Assembly: GCF_023206395.1 (NCBI RefSeq)
Contig: NZ_CP066150.1
Coordinates: 1,674,001 to 1,738,000 of the forward strand
Direction of reading: 5' to 3'
Source: Vibrio sp. ED004
Lineage (GTDB): Bacteria; Pseudomonadota; Gammaproteobacteria; Enterobacterales; Vibrionaceae
Length of the DNA: 64,000 bases
The notes under the pieces are model-generated. The model saw nothing but the letters and a program-made list of their open reading frames with translations. It was not told where the DNA came from and made no database searches. This document shows positions 9,437-17,445 of this stretch, one piece after another. The position numbers were made by a program, and so were the translations under genes. Numbering within the stretch: the stretch's first letter is position 1; every line of letters begins with the position of its first letter.

Positions 9437-10702
9437 ATGACACAACTCAAACAAGAAATCACGCTAATGTCCGGAATTGGACAACTCTCTACGACCTTGC
9501 TGGGTACTGGGCTGTTTATGATTCCCGCTATCGCTGCAGGTATCGCAGGTCAGTTGTCGCTACTGGCATGGTTGATCTTGTTTATTGCCATTTGCCCAAT
9601 CGCCCTTACCTTTGCAGCATTAGGGAAACGCTACCCAAATGCAGGTGGCACCGCCTATTTTGTACGCCAAGCGTTCAGCGAGCGTTTAGAAACGAGTGTT
9701 GCTTGGTTGTTTGTGAGTGTTATTCCTGTCGGCATTCCCGCTGCGATTGCATTAGCGGGCGGCTTTGCCCAGCAACTATTACCTTCGCCTCTCGACACAC
9801 AGCTCGGTGCTCAATCCTTTACTGTAGCCTTGCTGATTGCCGTCAACTTGATGGGCAGTAAGTCTTCTGGTCGCCTGCAAACCGTGATTGCATTATCGAT
9901 CTTTGCCTTGGTCAGTGCTTTTGTTTGGAAGGCTGACATCACCGTTGCAGATGTCGCGATTCCCGCTATCTCGTCCGACTCTATGTGGTCTATCGGCGCC
10001 GCATTGGCAGTCATGTTTTGGTGCTTTGTAGGGATAGAAGCCTTTGCTCACATGGGAGAGGAATTTAAGAATCCACAGCGCGATTTCCCGATCGCCATCA
10101 TTGCAGGATGTTTCGTCGCAGGCCTAGTGTATTGGGCTTGTTCAGTGGTCATTCTTAAACTTGGGGCTTATGGATCCGCTGAATTTGATGCTGCATCGAT
10201 TCCGTGGGTGACAGAACAACTGTTTGGCAATGGCTTCAAAACGGTCATCAGTGTACTGGGTTTCTTTGCTTGTTTTGCAAGCCTAAACCTTTATACCCAA
10301 AGCTTGTCTCGCATGATCTGGGCTCAAGCTCGCCAACACAGCCCGACAAGTAAAATGGCGCAACTTAACCGTCGTGGTGTGCCTCTTTACCCAACTTTGG
10401 CGATTGGCTTTATCGCGCTTATCTCATGTGTGATTGGTGAGTTGTCTAACTTGGATCTCGAATTCTTTCTTAAACTCGCCAACGGTATTTTCGTTCTGGT
10501 TTATCTACTTGCGATGTTAGCGGCTTGCCGATTATTAACTGGCATTGCCAGATATACAGCAATGGTTTCATTGGTTATCTGTACTTTGGTGTTTATCTGC
10601 CTAAGTTGGTCGATGCTGTATGCGGTGACCATTTTTGTGACATTGTCACTCCCATGGAAGAAGTGGTTGGGTAAACCCACCATTTCTATCAACAAGTTGT
10701 AG
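9437..10702 (+). CDS. yjeH: YjeH-type amino-acid exporter (APC superfamily)
   Basis: An inner-membrane transporter of 421 residues with about 12 hydrophobic segments. The N-terminal pattern GIGQLSTTLLGTGLFMIPA, the stretch VMFWCFVGIEAFAHMGEEFKNPQRDFP and the FFACFASLNLY segment align closely with E. coli YjeH. YjeH exports methionine and branched-chain amino acids. A clear AGGAGAG site lies 6 bases before the ATG. The gene is divergent from an Lrp-type regulator and next to a second, LysE-type exporter, forming an amino-acid export block. Substrate is inferred from homology only. Confidence 0.9.
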   Translation: MTQLKQEITLMSGIGQLSTTLLGTGLFMIPAIAAGIAGQLSLLAWLILFIAICPIALTFAALGKRYPNAGGTAYFVRQAFSERLETSVAWLFVSVIPVGIPAAIALAGGFAQQLLPSPLDTQLGAQSFTVALLIAVNLMGSKSSGRLQTVIALSIFALVSAFVWKADITVADVAIPAISSDSMWSIGAALAVMFWCFVGIEAFAHMGEEFKNPQRDFPIAIIAGCFVAGLVYWACSVVILKLGAYGSAEFDAASIPWVTEQLFGNGFKTVISVLGFFACFASLNLYTQSLSRMIWAQARQHSPTSKMAQLNRRGVPLYPTLAIGFIALISCVIGELSNLDLEFFLKLANGIFVLVYLLAMLAACRLLTGIARYTAMVSLVICTLVFICLSWSMLYAVTIFVTLSLPWKKWLGKPTISINKL

Positions 10703-10735
10703 CTTGTCGATAAATTATAAATAGCCTCTCCAATA

Positions 10736-12196
10736 TCACTGATAAAAAAGCCGAGCGATCTGTTTGATCTTCGGCTTTATGTCACTCAAGCGGATATTAC
10801 CAAAGCCCAATACCGCCCCACTCCAATCTCGATCATCACTTGAGCCATATTCATAGAAATCGAACGGTCGAATGATGATGTTCTCAAGTTCAGCTCTTCG
10901 ACTCCATTCCTGTTCTGATATTCCGTTCGACCACTTCACCGTGACATGCAACCCTGCAGCTTGGCTGATCACTTCAAGATCACAGTGAAACTCACTTTCA
11001 ATCGCTTCTATCATCGCTTCATACTTGAGTTTGTATGAGCGACGCATCTTTCTGATATGTCTCAGTAAGTCGCCTTCATGAACAAAGTCAGCCAATGCTT
11101 CTTGTGTATGGGCAGCGGTATCTCCTGTGAGCGCATCTTTTATCTCGAGACATCTCGCCACCAAGTGTTCAGGCACAACCAAGTAGCCTAAGCGCAGGCC
11201 GTTGAACATGACTTTACTCAGTGAACCGACATAGATAATCCGGTCATCAAACCCGAGTTTACCCGCCAAGCCTTGCATACTGGTGTAAGGGCGATGTGCA
11301 AACTGAAACTCACTGTCGTAGTCATCCTCAATAATCCAAGACTGGTTTTTGTTGGCCCAATCAATCAGTTTGAGACGTTGTTCGGTATTGAGTGTCGTCC
11401 CCATTGGGTATTGATTACTTGGGGTGACATACAAAGCCTTGGCGTTACTGGAGAGCACTTTTTCAATATCAAGGCCGACCTTTTCACGAACACGCACACC
11501 ATCAAGTTCGAGCTTTAACAGATCGATAATTTTATGCACCTGTCGGTAGCCCGGCTCTTCAACAAGGATTTGGTCGCCCATCGCTAACGTTGCCATTAAA
11601 CCTATCGAAATAGCTTGCTGAGCACCGGCGGTGATAATAATTCGATCAGCATGACAACGAACCGAACGGCTGCTTGCGAGGTAACCGCTAAGTGATTCCC
11701 TCAAGGCCAAGCTGCCTTGAACGTCTTGGTTGCCCGCAATGTTCTGCCTCGTAGCGTGGCGTTGCAACAGTCTCTGCCACTTAGCAAACGGGAAAGCATC
11801 CAGATCAGGGACACCCGGCGCAAAACTGCGGTTGATGTCATTGGGTGTCACTCTTGCGCCACTTGATGTATCAGCCTTAGTACTCAAGTCCTGTGAACTC
11901 TGGATATTGCTCGATTGAGACAAACTGAGAAAATGCTCCGGCTGTTCAACCGACACGTAAAAGCCAGAGCCTTGTCTGCTCTCGATGTAGCCTTCCGTGA
12001 CCAACTGTTCATACGCATAGATCACCGTATTTCGACTTACCGACAGTTCTACGGCCAACTTGCGTGTTGAGGGTAACTTACTGCCTTTGCTCCATAAATC
12101 TTGAACGATCTTCTCTCGGATCGCATGAAACAAGGCGGTTTGGCGCGTGTCGTGTTGTGCATCTAACTGTAGGTCACCGACATCAATAGGCTGCAT
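10736..12196 (-). CDS. MocR-family (GntR-PLP) transcriptional regulator
   Basis: A 486-residue regulator. The N-terminal GntR winged helix includes SKGSKLPSTRKLAVEL and SRNTVIYAYEQLV. The large C-terminal domain has the fold of a class I aminotransferase, with IIEDDYDSEF and the PLP-lysine motif GSLSKVMF. Such proteins bind PLP as sensor; PdxR members control vitamin B6 genes. The ATG at 12196 is preferred over an upstream TTG at 12208. It is divergent from a gene for a pyridoxamine-phosphate-oxidase-like flavin protein, with candidate operators in the shared 90-base gap. Confidence 0.9.
   Translation of the reverse strand: MQPIDVGDLQLDAQHDTRQTALFHAIREKIVQDLWSKGSKLPSTRKLAVELSVSRNTVIYAYEQLVTEGYIESRQGSGFYVSVEQPEHFLSLSQSSNIQSSQDLSTKADTSSGARVTPNDINRSFAPGVPDLDAFPFAKWQRLLQRHATRQNIAGNQDVQGSLALRESLSGYLASSRSVRCHADRIIITAGAQQAISIGLMATLAMGDQILVEEPGYRQVHKIIDLLKLELDGVRVREKVGLDIEKVLSSNAKALYVTPSNQYPMGTTLNTEQRLKLIDWANKNQSWIIEDDYDSEFQFAHRPYTSMQGLAGKLGFDDRIIYVGSLSKVMFNGLRLGYLVVPEHLVARCLEIKDALTGDTAAHTQEALADFVHEGDLLRHIRKMRRSYKLKYEAMIEAIESEFHCDLEVISQAAGLHVTVKWSNGISEQEWSRRAELENIIIRPFDFYEYGSSDDRDWSGAVLGFGNIRLSDIKPKIKQIARLFYQ
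10744..10778. terminator. Bidirectional terminator overlapping the end of the MocR gene
   Basis: AAAGCCGA pairs with TCGGCTTT around a GATC/GATC inner stem, with runs of A upstream and T downstream. It lies between the convergent yjeH-type and MocR genes, but the hairpin is inside the last codons of the MocR gene. Confidence 0.7.
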
Positions 12197-12218
12197 AACT
12201 GGATCCAACTAGTGTTTA

Positions 12219-12245
12219 AAAGTGGCTCTATTTAATAGACCAGTT
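12219..12245. promoter_or_regulatory. Candidate MocR/PdxR operator between divergent genes
   Basis: AAAGTGGCTCTA at 12219-12230 and, on the other strand, AACTGGTCTA (12236-12245 reversed) flank a TCTATT-T-AATAGA palindrome. Both resemble the AAAGTGG-N-CTA-type motif that I recall for PdxR regulators. The site lies where the divergent promoters must be. Confidence 0.45.
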
Positions 12246-12286
12246 AATCGCTACATTAATCAAAAGGCAATGATTAAGGAGCGATT

Positions 12287-12946
12287 ATGTTATCTAACAC
12301 GAAAAGAACCACGATTAAAAAAGGGGCTCACAAAGCCGTATTTGAACAAGAGAAACTGCATCAGATCATTGATGAGAGCTTAATCGCACACATTGCATTG
12401 CAAGGCGAACACGGCCCGATGGTTATTCCTATGCTTGCTTGGAGAGTGGATGACATGGTCTATATTCATGGCGCCCAAAACAGCCGCTTACTGAAGGGGT
12501 TAAAGAAAGGAGAACCAACCTGTTTAACATTCACTCTGTTTGATGGTTGGGTGTTGGCTCGTTCTGCATTTCATCACAGTGCGCACTATCGTTCTGCAGT
12601 GGTACTCGGCTCTTTTTCAGTCATTGATGACAACCAAGAAAAGGACCGCTTGTTGAACATCTTCATTGAGCAGATAGCTCCGGGAAGAACCGATGAGGTT
12701 AGGCTGAGTAACGAAAAAGAGCTCACCGCCACTGAGTTGCTGGCGATTCCGTTAACCGAAGCCTCGGTAAAGATTGGTAAGCACGGTGTGAATGATGACA
12801 AAGCTGATATGGACGTTCCCGTTTGGGCAGGCGTATTGCCTTACCGAACCGTTGTTGGGCCACTAGAAACCGTACCAGAACAGGAAGGGCTCATTGAAAA
12901 GCCAGATTACCAACAAGCCTATGGTGAACGTTGGTATCAGAATTAA
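12287..12946 (+). CDS. Pyridoxamine 5'-phosphate oxidase-like flavin-nucleotide-binding protein
   Basis: A cytoplasmic protein of 219 residues with the split-barrel fold of the flavin-nucleotide-binding group (Pyridox_ox_2 type). The typical N-terminal pattern is visible: IIDESLIAHIALQGEHGPMV, then MLAWRVDDMVYIHGAQNSRLLK, then the conserved VLARSAFHHSAHYRSAVVLG. A good AAGGAG-type site lies before the ATG. The gene is divergent from the MocR regulator, a common arrangement for this family. A link to vitamin B6 or flavin chemistry is inferred; the reaction is unknown. Confidence 0.85.
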   Translation: MLSNTKRTTIKKGAHKAVFEQEKLHQIIDESLIAHIALQGEHGPMVIPMLAWRVDDMVYIHGAQNSRLLKGLKKGEPTCLTFTLFDGWVLARSAFHHSAHYRSAVVLGSFSVIDDNQEKDRLLNIFIEQIAPGRTDEVRLSNEKELTATELLAIPLTEASVKIGKHGVNDDKADMDVPVWAGVLPYRTVVGPLETVPEQEGLIEKPDYQQAYGERWYQN

Positions 12947-13008
12947 CACACGAAGATGGTCAACCAAGAATAGTTGTATACAACCTGGCGTATCAAAAAT
13001 TTAACATA

Positions 13009-13956
13009 ATGAAACTCTGTCGCCAGATGATGAACACGAACAAGGACATTCTTCCACTTCAAGGCTTGCTCAATGGTATTGGGCAAGTCTATTTCACACC
13101 ATCTGTCGTAACATCCCTTCTGTTATTGTTAGCTATCTCTATTGAATCCATTCCACTGGCTTGTCTTACTCTACTTGGTGCCAGTTGCAGTTACACATTA
13201 GCTCGATATATCCATAACATTATTAACACCAACAGAAAAACAACTCATGATCTTAATAGTGGTATTTATGCCTTAAATGGTGCACTGATCGGTTTGTTCA
13301 TTGGTAACTTCTTTGGAGTCACGCCGACACTGGCTGTTGTGACGGTCTTCGGTGCCCTACTCACCGTACCAATCGCTAAGATAGTGTTTAGCTTTAAAAA
13401 GTACCGCGGTTACACCAGTGCCTTTGTTATTACCTCTTGGGGAATTTATATTGTTCAATCAACCATAGAGCTTTCTGCATTTTCAACATCCAGCATAGCG
13501 TTGATGCCACTCATTAATATCGGCACAGATGTAGGAACCTACTTACCAACGTTTGTGGTGACCATGCTAAAAGGGATCAGCCAAGTCAGCTTTATCAATA
13601 ATGAATTGTCTGGATTGGCTATCTTGGTCGCAATCGCGCTGAATAGCTTCAAGCACGCAGTTTGGATACTACTTGCGGTGTTAATCAGCACCCTATTTAG
13701 CTCTCTGATTGGTGCTGACAACGAACTGATCAAGCAAGGTCTTTATGGTTACAACGCGATACTTGCAACCTTGGCTCTGGTGCTTTACCCAAGAATAGCT
13801 TGGCCATTCGTCATCTTAGGGATGCTGTTGAGTTGCCTTATTACTCTAGGCTTTCACACCTTGGCACTGCTGCCATTAACAGCACCTTTCATTCTAAGCA
13901 CTTGGGCTGTGGTTTACTTATCAGGCTTATTACAAAAGCGAAGCTTGGCCTATTAA
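13009..13956 (+). CDS. Urea transporter (UT family)
   Basis: A hydrophobic protein of up to 315 residues with about ten membrane segments. The repeated UT-family signature is seen at LNSGIYALNGALIGLFIG and again at LYGYNAILATLALVL, each followed by a hydrophobic stretch. UT proteins let urea cross the inner membrane passively. The start is uncertain: ATG codons at 13009, 13027 and 13030 are all possible and none has a strong ribosome binding site. A longer reading frame begins inside the previous gene and is less likely. No urease genes are in the window. The gene ends 6 bases from the convergent AraC regulator. Confidence 0.82.
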   Translation: MKLCRQMMNTNKDILPLQGLLNGIGQVYFTPSVVTSLLLLLAISIESIPLACLTLLGASCSYTLARYIHNIINTNRKTTHDLNSGIYALNGALIGLFIGNFFGVTPTLAVVTVFGALLTVPIAKIVFSFKKYRGYTSAFVITSWGIYIVQSTIELSAFSTSSIALMPLINIGTDVGTYLPTFVVTMLKGISQVSFINNELSGLAILVAIALNSFKHAVWILLAVLISTLFSSLIGADNELIKQGLYGYNAILATLALVLYPRIAWPFVILGMLLSCLITLGFHTLALLPLTAPFILSTWAVVYLSGLLQKRSLAY

Positions 13957-13962
13957 CATAAA

Positions 13963-14970
13963 CTATAGGTCCGTCCAAAACCTTTCGACATATTGCTTAG
14001 GCGTTAAGCCACGGTGCTTTTTAAACATGCGATTAAAGCTTGCCACGTTAGTGTAGCCTAAACGTTTCGCGACCTCTTCGACCGGGAGTTTATAGCTCAA
14101 CAGTTCCACGGCGACATTGCTCAGTGCATAACCCATGATGGTGGAAAAGTTAACGCCCAACTTATGCAAACGGCGTTGAAACTGTTGCTCAGAGAGCCCT
14201 AATAAACTGGAAACCTTGTGAAGGGTTGGTAAACCAAAGTGGCGACTGTAATTGATCATCTCATAGGTCACCTTATGTTCATCACCTGCATCTGGCATGT
14301 TGAGGTAATTGTCTAGATCATGAAAATTCATCGCCAAACCCATTTTACCGACGCTTGGTGATTGATTAATCGATAACCTCGACTTACTAGGAATCCAAAC
14401 CTCTGTACGTGGTTGTCCCCACTGAATATTGCACCCAAAGTACTCGTGATAAAGCTCAGTATTCTCACGATAGCCTGCAATGGATACGGCTGCTGGCTTG
14501 AAGTCGGGCCCTAGGTAACGCCTTAGGATCTTCATCATAAAAATCGCGATTCGCACAGAGTCGTGCACTTTTCCAACCTCAGAATACTCAGGGTTGTCAT
14601 AACACCATTTAATGAGTGTCCCAACTTGCGCGCCATATAAGAAAGCCCCCGACTGTAAACAGTGCAACCCGATATTGACTCGACGAATCGTAGAAGCAAG
14701 GTCATGACCAGAGAAAAACCAGTTCGCAAGTGGCCCTAACTTTTCAATATCCACTCTATCGGCCAACTTCAAAATGATGTCGGGATCGCGGGTTTTCTGT
14801 TCGAGTAAGCCATACCATTGGTCCACTTCATTCACTGGAATCAGGTTCATCGCGTTAGCAAATACTGACTTTGGAATGCCCAAAGAGTCCATATCTAAGT
14901 CACGATTGGCCGCCGCATACTGATACACGCCTAAAATTCCTAGTGCTCTTAGGAAGTTACAATTGTTCAT
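13963..14970 (-). CDS. AraC-family transcriptional regulator
   Basis: A 335-residue regulator with an N-terminal domain of about 230 residues like the arabinose-binding-type domain of OruR/ArgR-type AraC members, and a C-terminal double helix-turn-helix. The second HTH is clear: LPVEEVAKRLGYTNVASFNR then FKKHRGLTPKQYVE. It is divergent from the YiaW/YiaV-like pair and convergent with the urea transporter gene; either could be a target. The ligand is unknown. Confidence 0.9.
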   Translation of the reverse strand: MNNCNFLRALGILGVYQYAAANRDLDMDSLGIPKSVFANAMNLIPVNEVDQWYGLLEQKTRDPDIILKLADRVDIEKLGPLANWFFSGHDLASTIRRVNIGLHCLQSGAFLYGAQVGTLIKWCYDNPEYSEVGKVHDSVRIAIFMMKILRRYLGPDFKPAAVSIAGYRENTELYHEYFGCNIQWGQPRTEVWIPSKSRLSINQSPSVGKMGLAMNFHDLDNYLNMPDAGDEHKVTYEMINYSRHFGLPTLHKVSSLLGLSEQQFQRRLHKLGVNFSTIMGYALSNVAVELLSYKLPVEEVAKRLGYTNVASFNRMFKKHRGLTPKQYVERFWTDL

Positions 14971-15103
14971 TTGCTACTAAGCCTCTAAATCCAAAATACA
15001 GATCAAATCATATAAAACCCATTATTAAAGTAATTAGTAAATTTGCAACCTATAAATCTGATATCAATCACACTCGGCGCTCAATTTAATCTAGGGTTTA
15101 TCA

Positions 15104-15454
15104 ATGAGTTTACTTAGTGTCCCATTTGTCGGAACAGGCGCAGATACTGCACTACACATAGTGGCTGGCGTAGTGTTGGTCGCAACTAGCGCGGCAGCAT
15201 GTTACGGGTTCTGGCGTGTGCATGAATTACCAATCAATAAAGCTCACAGTAAAGATCATCACCAGCTCGGTTTGATTACCGCATTAACATGGATTGGTTT
15301 TGTATGGCACTGGGTGTGGGTACTCGCGGTAATCTTGGCATTTGTTGATATGGAAAAAGCCATCATCAACCTAAGAGATACATGGAAATCTCCCACAGCG
15401 CCGAAAGAACAGGCAACGACCGATAAGCAAGATGAGGAGAGCCAAGCATGTTAG
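15104..15454 (+). CDS. Small inner-membrane protein, YiaW/DUF3302-like
   Basis: A 116-residue protein with two hydrophobic segments (about residues 15-35 and 58-83) and a charged tail ending in acidic and Gln-rich sequence. The arrangement YGFWRVHELP, a His-rich linker, then WIGFVWHWVW resembles E. coli YiaW. It overlaps the next gene, a HlyD-type adaptor, by 7 bases, as YiaW pairs with YiaV in E. coli. The cellular role of this pair is not known to me. Confidence 0.72.
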   Translation: MSLLSVPFVGTGADTALHIVAGVVLVATSAAACYGFWRVHELPINKAHSKDHHQLGLITALTWIGFVWHWVWVLAVILAFVDMEKAIINLRDTWKSPTAPKEQATTDKQDEESQAC

Positions 15455-16671
15455 AAGGCTTAGCAGTTTGGGCACTGTTCATTTATTTACTTAGACTGGT
15501 TGGTATGCCTTGGAATAAAGGCACCAAAGCGTTTGCGTACCTCGGTGGTACATCTTGGTTGTTGTTTGTGTGGGTCGGCCTACTCAACTTTACTCCGATG
15601 GATTTATCGGGCGGTTCGGTTGTTCAGTCTCCGCATATTCAATTACGTCCAGACTCAACCAATGTGTCGGGTAAAACAACGAAAGTCCATATCCATCCAA
15701 ACCAAGATGTGACTCAAGGCCAACTGATCTATGAGATTGACGACACCAAATATGTGATAGCAAGAGACAAAGCAAGTGTTCAACTTGAGTCAGCAGAGGT
15801 CGCTTTAGACACGGCTCGACAAGAAGTCAGCATTGCTAAAGTTAGCTATCGCTCGGCGCTAGAAGACATTAAGGCTTCAATAGCACAAATTGAGTCAGCA
15901 AAAACAGATTTAGTTTTGCAATCTAAAACGCTTGATCGTTACCAGAGGCAAAACAGTGTCGTACAACACACGATTACTGAAACTGACATCGATCAACAAA
16001 CAGCCAAGGTAGATTTAGCGACTCATAACGTGACGACGTTGGAGTCTCAACTGAGCAAGAAAGAAGTCGATGCAGAAAATGCAAAGCTCGACATTCACAA
16101 AGCCGAAACCAACGTTAGTAAAAAACAAACAGAGGTGGACTCAGCGAAAGCAACATTGGCTCAAGCACAATGGGACCTGAACAGCACCAAAGTCACCGCT
16201 CCGACGGATGGCTTTGTGACTAACTTTATTCTTCGTGAAGGTCAGCGCGTTTCAATGATGCCTCGTATTCAAATGTACACCGAAGAGAAGTACGTGTTGA
16301 TGCGAGTAAACCACCAAGCTATTCGTAACATCAAAGTTGGTCAACCTGCAGAGTTTGCGACGGCGGTTTACCCTGGCAAGATATTCTCGGCAACCGTAGA
16401 AGGCATTGTTGAGGCGACGGGTGAGGCACAGGCGAGCTTGCTCGGTATCGATGAACAGGTGCGTGTTACCACAGGTCGAAACCTTCAGAACAAGCACCAC
16501 TTTGTGCGTTTAAAGATCGATGAAACAGAAGGCTACGATATTCCTGTTGGTTCTGTCGGTTTAGCATGGGTGAGTGGTGAGAAGCCGATTAGCTTTATGG
16601 CGTTCCTAGATGTAATACGTGGGATCATCATTCGAATGAAGTCTCAGCTGTACTTCTTCTACTCTATCTAA
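15448..16671 (+). CDS. HlyD-family membrane fusion protein, YiaV-like
   Basis: A 407-residue periplasmic adaptor anchored by N-terminal hydrophobic segments (residues 1-50). Its lipoyl-like domain (KTTKVHIHPNQDVTQGQLIY) is split by a long coiled coil rich in Gln, Lys and Ala (about residues 105-235), then the second lipoyl half (STKVTAPTDGFVTNFILREG) and a beta-barrel region. Such proteins bridge inner-membrane transporters and outer-membrane channels. No dedicated pump lies next to it, only the small YiaW-like membrane protein encoded upstream with overlap. The divergent AraC regulator may control the pair. Confidence 0.86.
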   Translation: MLEGLAVWALFIYLLRLVGMPWNKGTKAFAYLGGTSWLLFVWVGLLNFTPMDLSGGSVVQSPHIQLRPDSTNVSGKTTKVHIHPNQDVTQGQLIYEIDDTKYVIARDKASVQLESAEVALDTARQEVSIAKVSYRSALEDIKASIAQIESAKTDLVLQSKTLDRYQRQNSVVQHTITETDIDQQTAKVDLATHNVTTLESQLSKKEVDAENAKLDIHKAETNVSKKQTEVDSAKATLAQAQWDLNSTKVTAPTDGFVTNFILREGQRVSMMPRIQMYTEEKYVLMRVNHQAIRNIKVGQPAEFATAVYPGKIFSATVEGIVEATGEAQASLLGIDEQVRVTTGRNLQNKHHFVRLKIDETEGYDIPVGSVGLAWVSGEKPISFMAFLDVIRGIIIRMKSQLYFFYSI

Positions 16672-16690
16672 TACGCCTGATAGACAAAGC

Positions 16691-16725
16691 AAAGCCCGTG
16701 CGATCTCAGATCGCACGGGCTTTTT
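16691..16725 (+). terminator. Rho-independent terminator after the HlyD-type gene
   Basis: A 15-bp perfect stem, AAAGCCCGTGCGATC with its complement, has a 3-base loop and a T-run. It ends the YiaW/YiaV-like operon and can act from both sides. Confidence 0.9.
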
Positions 16726-16732
16726 AACTTGT

Positions 16733-16756
16733 TTAGTTGCTTAGTTGCTTAGTTGC
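16733..16756. repeat. Three tandem copies of TTAGTTGC
   Basis: Three perfect 8-base units follow each other just past the terminator. This looks like a short simple repeat without an obvious function. Confidence 0.6.
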
Positions 16757-16888
16757 TTAAAATTCCATGTTTTTAGGCGTAGGAAGAGTCCGTAGAAGAT
16801 AAACAACTCAGAAACGCGCTGTGCTCACCTTTCATCTCATCGCGACACTAGAACATCACCACCTAGTTCACCCTGCAATAGCATTAAA

Positions 16889-16914
16889 TTGCAAATCGCA
16901 ATTGCATAATGCGA
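16889..16914. promoter_or_regulatory. Two abutting LuxO-type boxes upstream of the first qrr gene
   Basis: TTGCAAATCGCAA (16889-16901) and TTGCATAATGCGA (16902-16914) each differ by one base from TTGCAWWWTGCAA, the known LuxO site of vibrios. They lie end to end about 85 bases upstream of the sigma-54 promoter, the expected place for an enhancer-binding protein. Confidence 0.85.
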
Positions 16915-16997
16915 CATAGTAATTCTAAAACGCGAATAAAACGCCCAAATACGCACCAAATTGCTATTAAACAGCCTATATTCGAGGTTTTTAAAGT

Positions 16998-17013
16998 TGG
17001 CACGCTACCTGCA
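16998..17013 (+). promoter_or_regulatory. Sigma-54 promoter of the first qrr gene
   Basis: TGGCACGCTACCTGCA has the -24 GG and -12 GC separated by exactly 10 bases. Transcription is expected to start 12 bases after the GC, at 17024, which is the first base of the RNA by comparison with known Qrr molecules. Confidence 0.9.
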
Positions 17014-17023
17014 ATGTATATAT

Positions 17024-17134
17024 TGACCCTTCTTAAGCCGAGGGTCACCTAGCCAACTGACGTTGTTAGTGAACCTTATTCTTGTTCACAAAATATATAA
17101 GCCAATCGCGGTTATTGCGATTGGCTATTTTTTT
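17024..17134 (+). ncRNA. qrr: Qrr quorum-regulatory small RNA (first copy)
   Basis: This Hfq-dependent small RNA is made at low cell density when phosphorylated LuxO activates sigma-54 RNA polymerase. It pairs with mRNAs such as that of the LuxR/HapR master regulator. The sequence begins TGACCC and forms a first hairpin (GACCCT with AGGGTC, 17025-17046). The family core CTAGCCAACTGACG and TTGTTAGTGAA (17049-17073) follows. It ends in a terminator with a 9-bp stem GCCAATCGC/GCGATTGGC (17101-17125) and T residues. The first 54 bases are identical to those of the second copy on the opposite strand at 24661-24553. The neighbouring codB starts about 310 bases downstream in the same direction but has its own control region. 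Confidence 0.95.
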
Positions 17135-17241
17135 GCCTGTCGTTTGGCTAACCGCTCCGCTCTCGATACAGACACCCATTCAATCGCATAATAATCAACA
17201 TTCATAGCCAACTATCGATAGCAGATATTCAATACGCTATG

Positions 17242-17253
17242 GAAAACGTTTTC
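17242..17253. promoter_or_regulatory. PurR-like box upstream of codB
   Basis: GAAAACGTTTTC is a perfect 12-base palindrome with the AAACGTTT centre of the PurR operator. PurR represses codBA in E. coli, which supports the assignment. It lies about 190 bases before the codB start. Confidence 0.55.
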
Positions 17254-17360
17254 TATTTATTTTCATCAAATAAATGAAGAAAATAACCTTATGTTTTACA
17301 AGAGATTTAAGGTGATAATTGATTCTCAAGTGCCTTTATTGACAAAATTAGCATTGACTA

Positions 17361-17376
17361 TGTGATTTATATCACC
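17361..17376. promoter_or_regulatory. CRP-like site upstream of codB
   Basis: TGTGATTTATATCACC fits the CRP consensus TGTGA-N6-TCACA with one change at the last base. It is 70 to 85 bases before the codB ATG and close to possible -35 (TTGACT, 17354) and -10 (CATAAT, 17376) elements, so the exact mode of action is unclear. Confidence 0.6.
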
Positions 17377-17445
17377 ATAATGCGCACGTTTGCCTGCAAT
17401 ACGGCGACCGTTAATTTTAATTTTGATCATTTGCGGAGGTAAAAA

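Noticed and set aside
17140..17445. Purine riboswitch upstream of codB
   Set aside because: The conserved core elements of purine riboswitches are absent; protein operators explain the region better.
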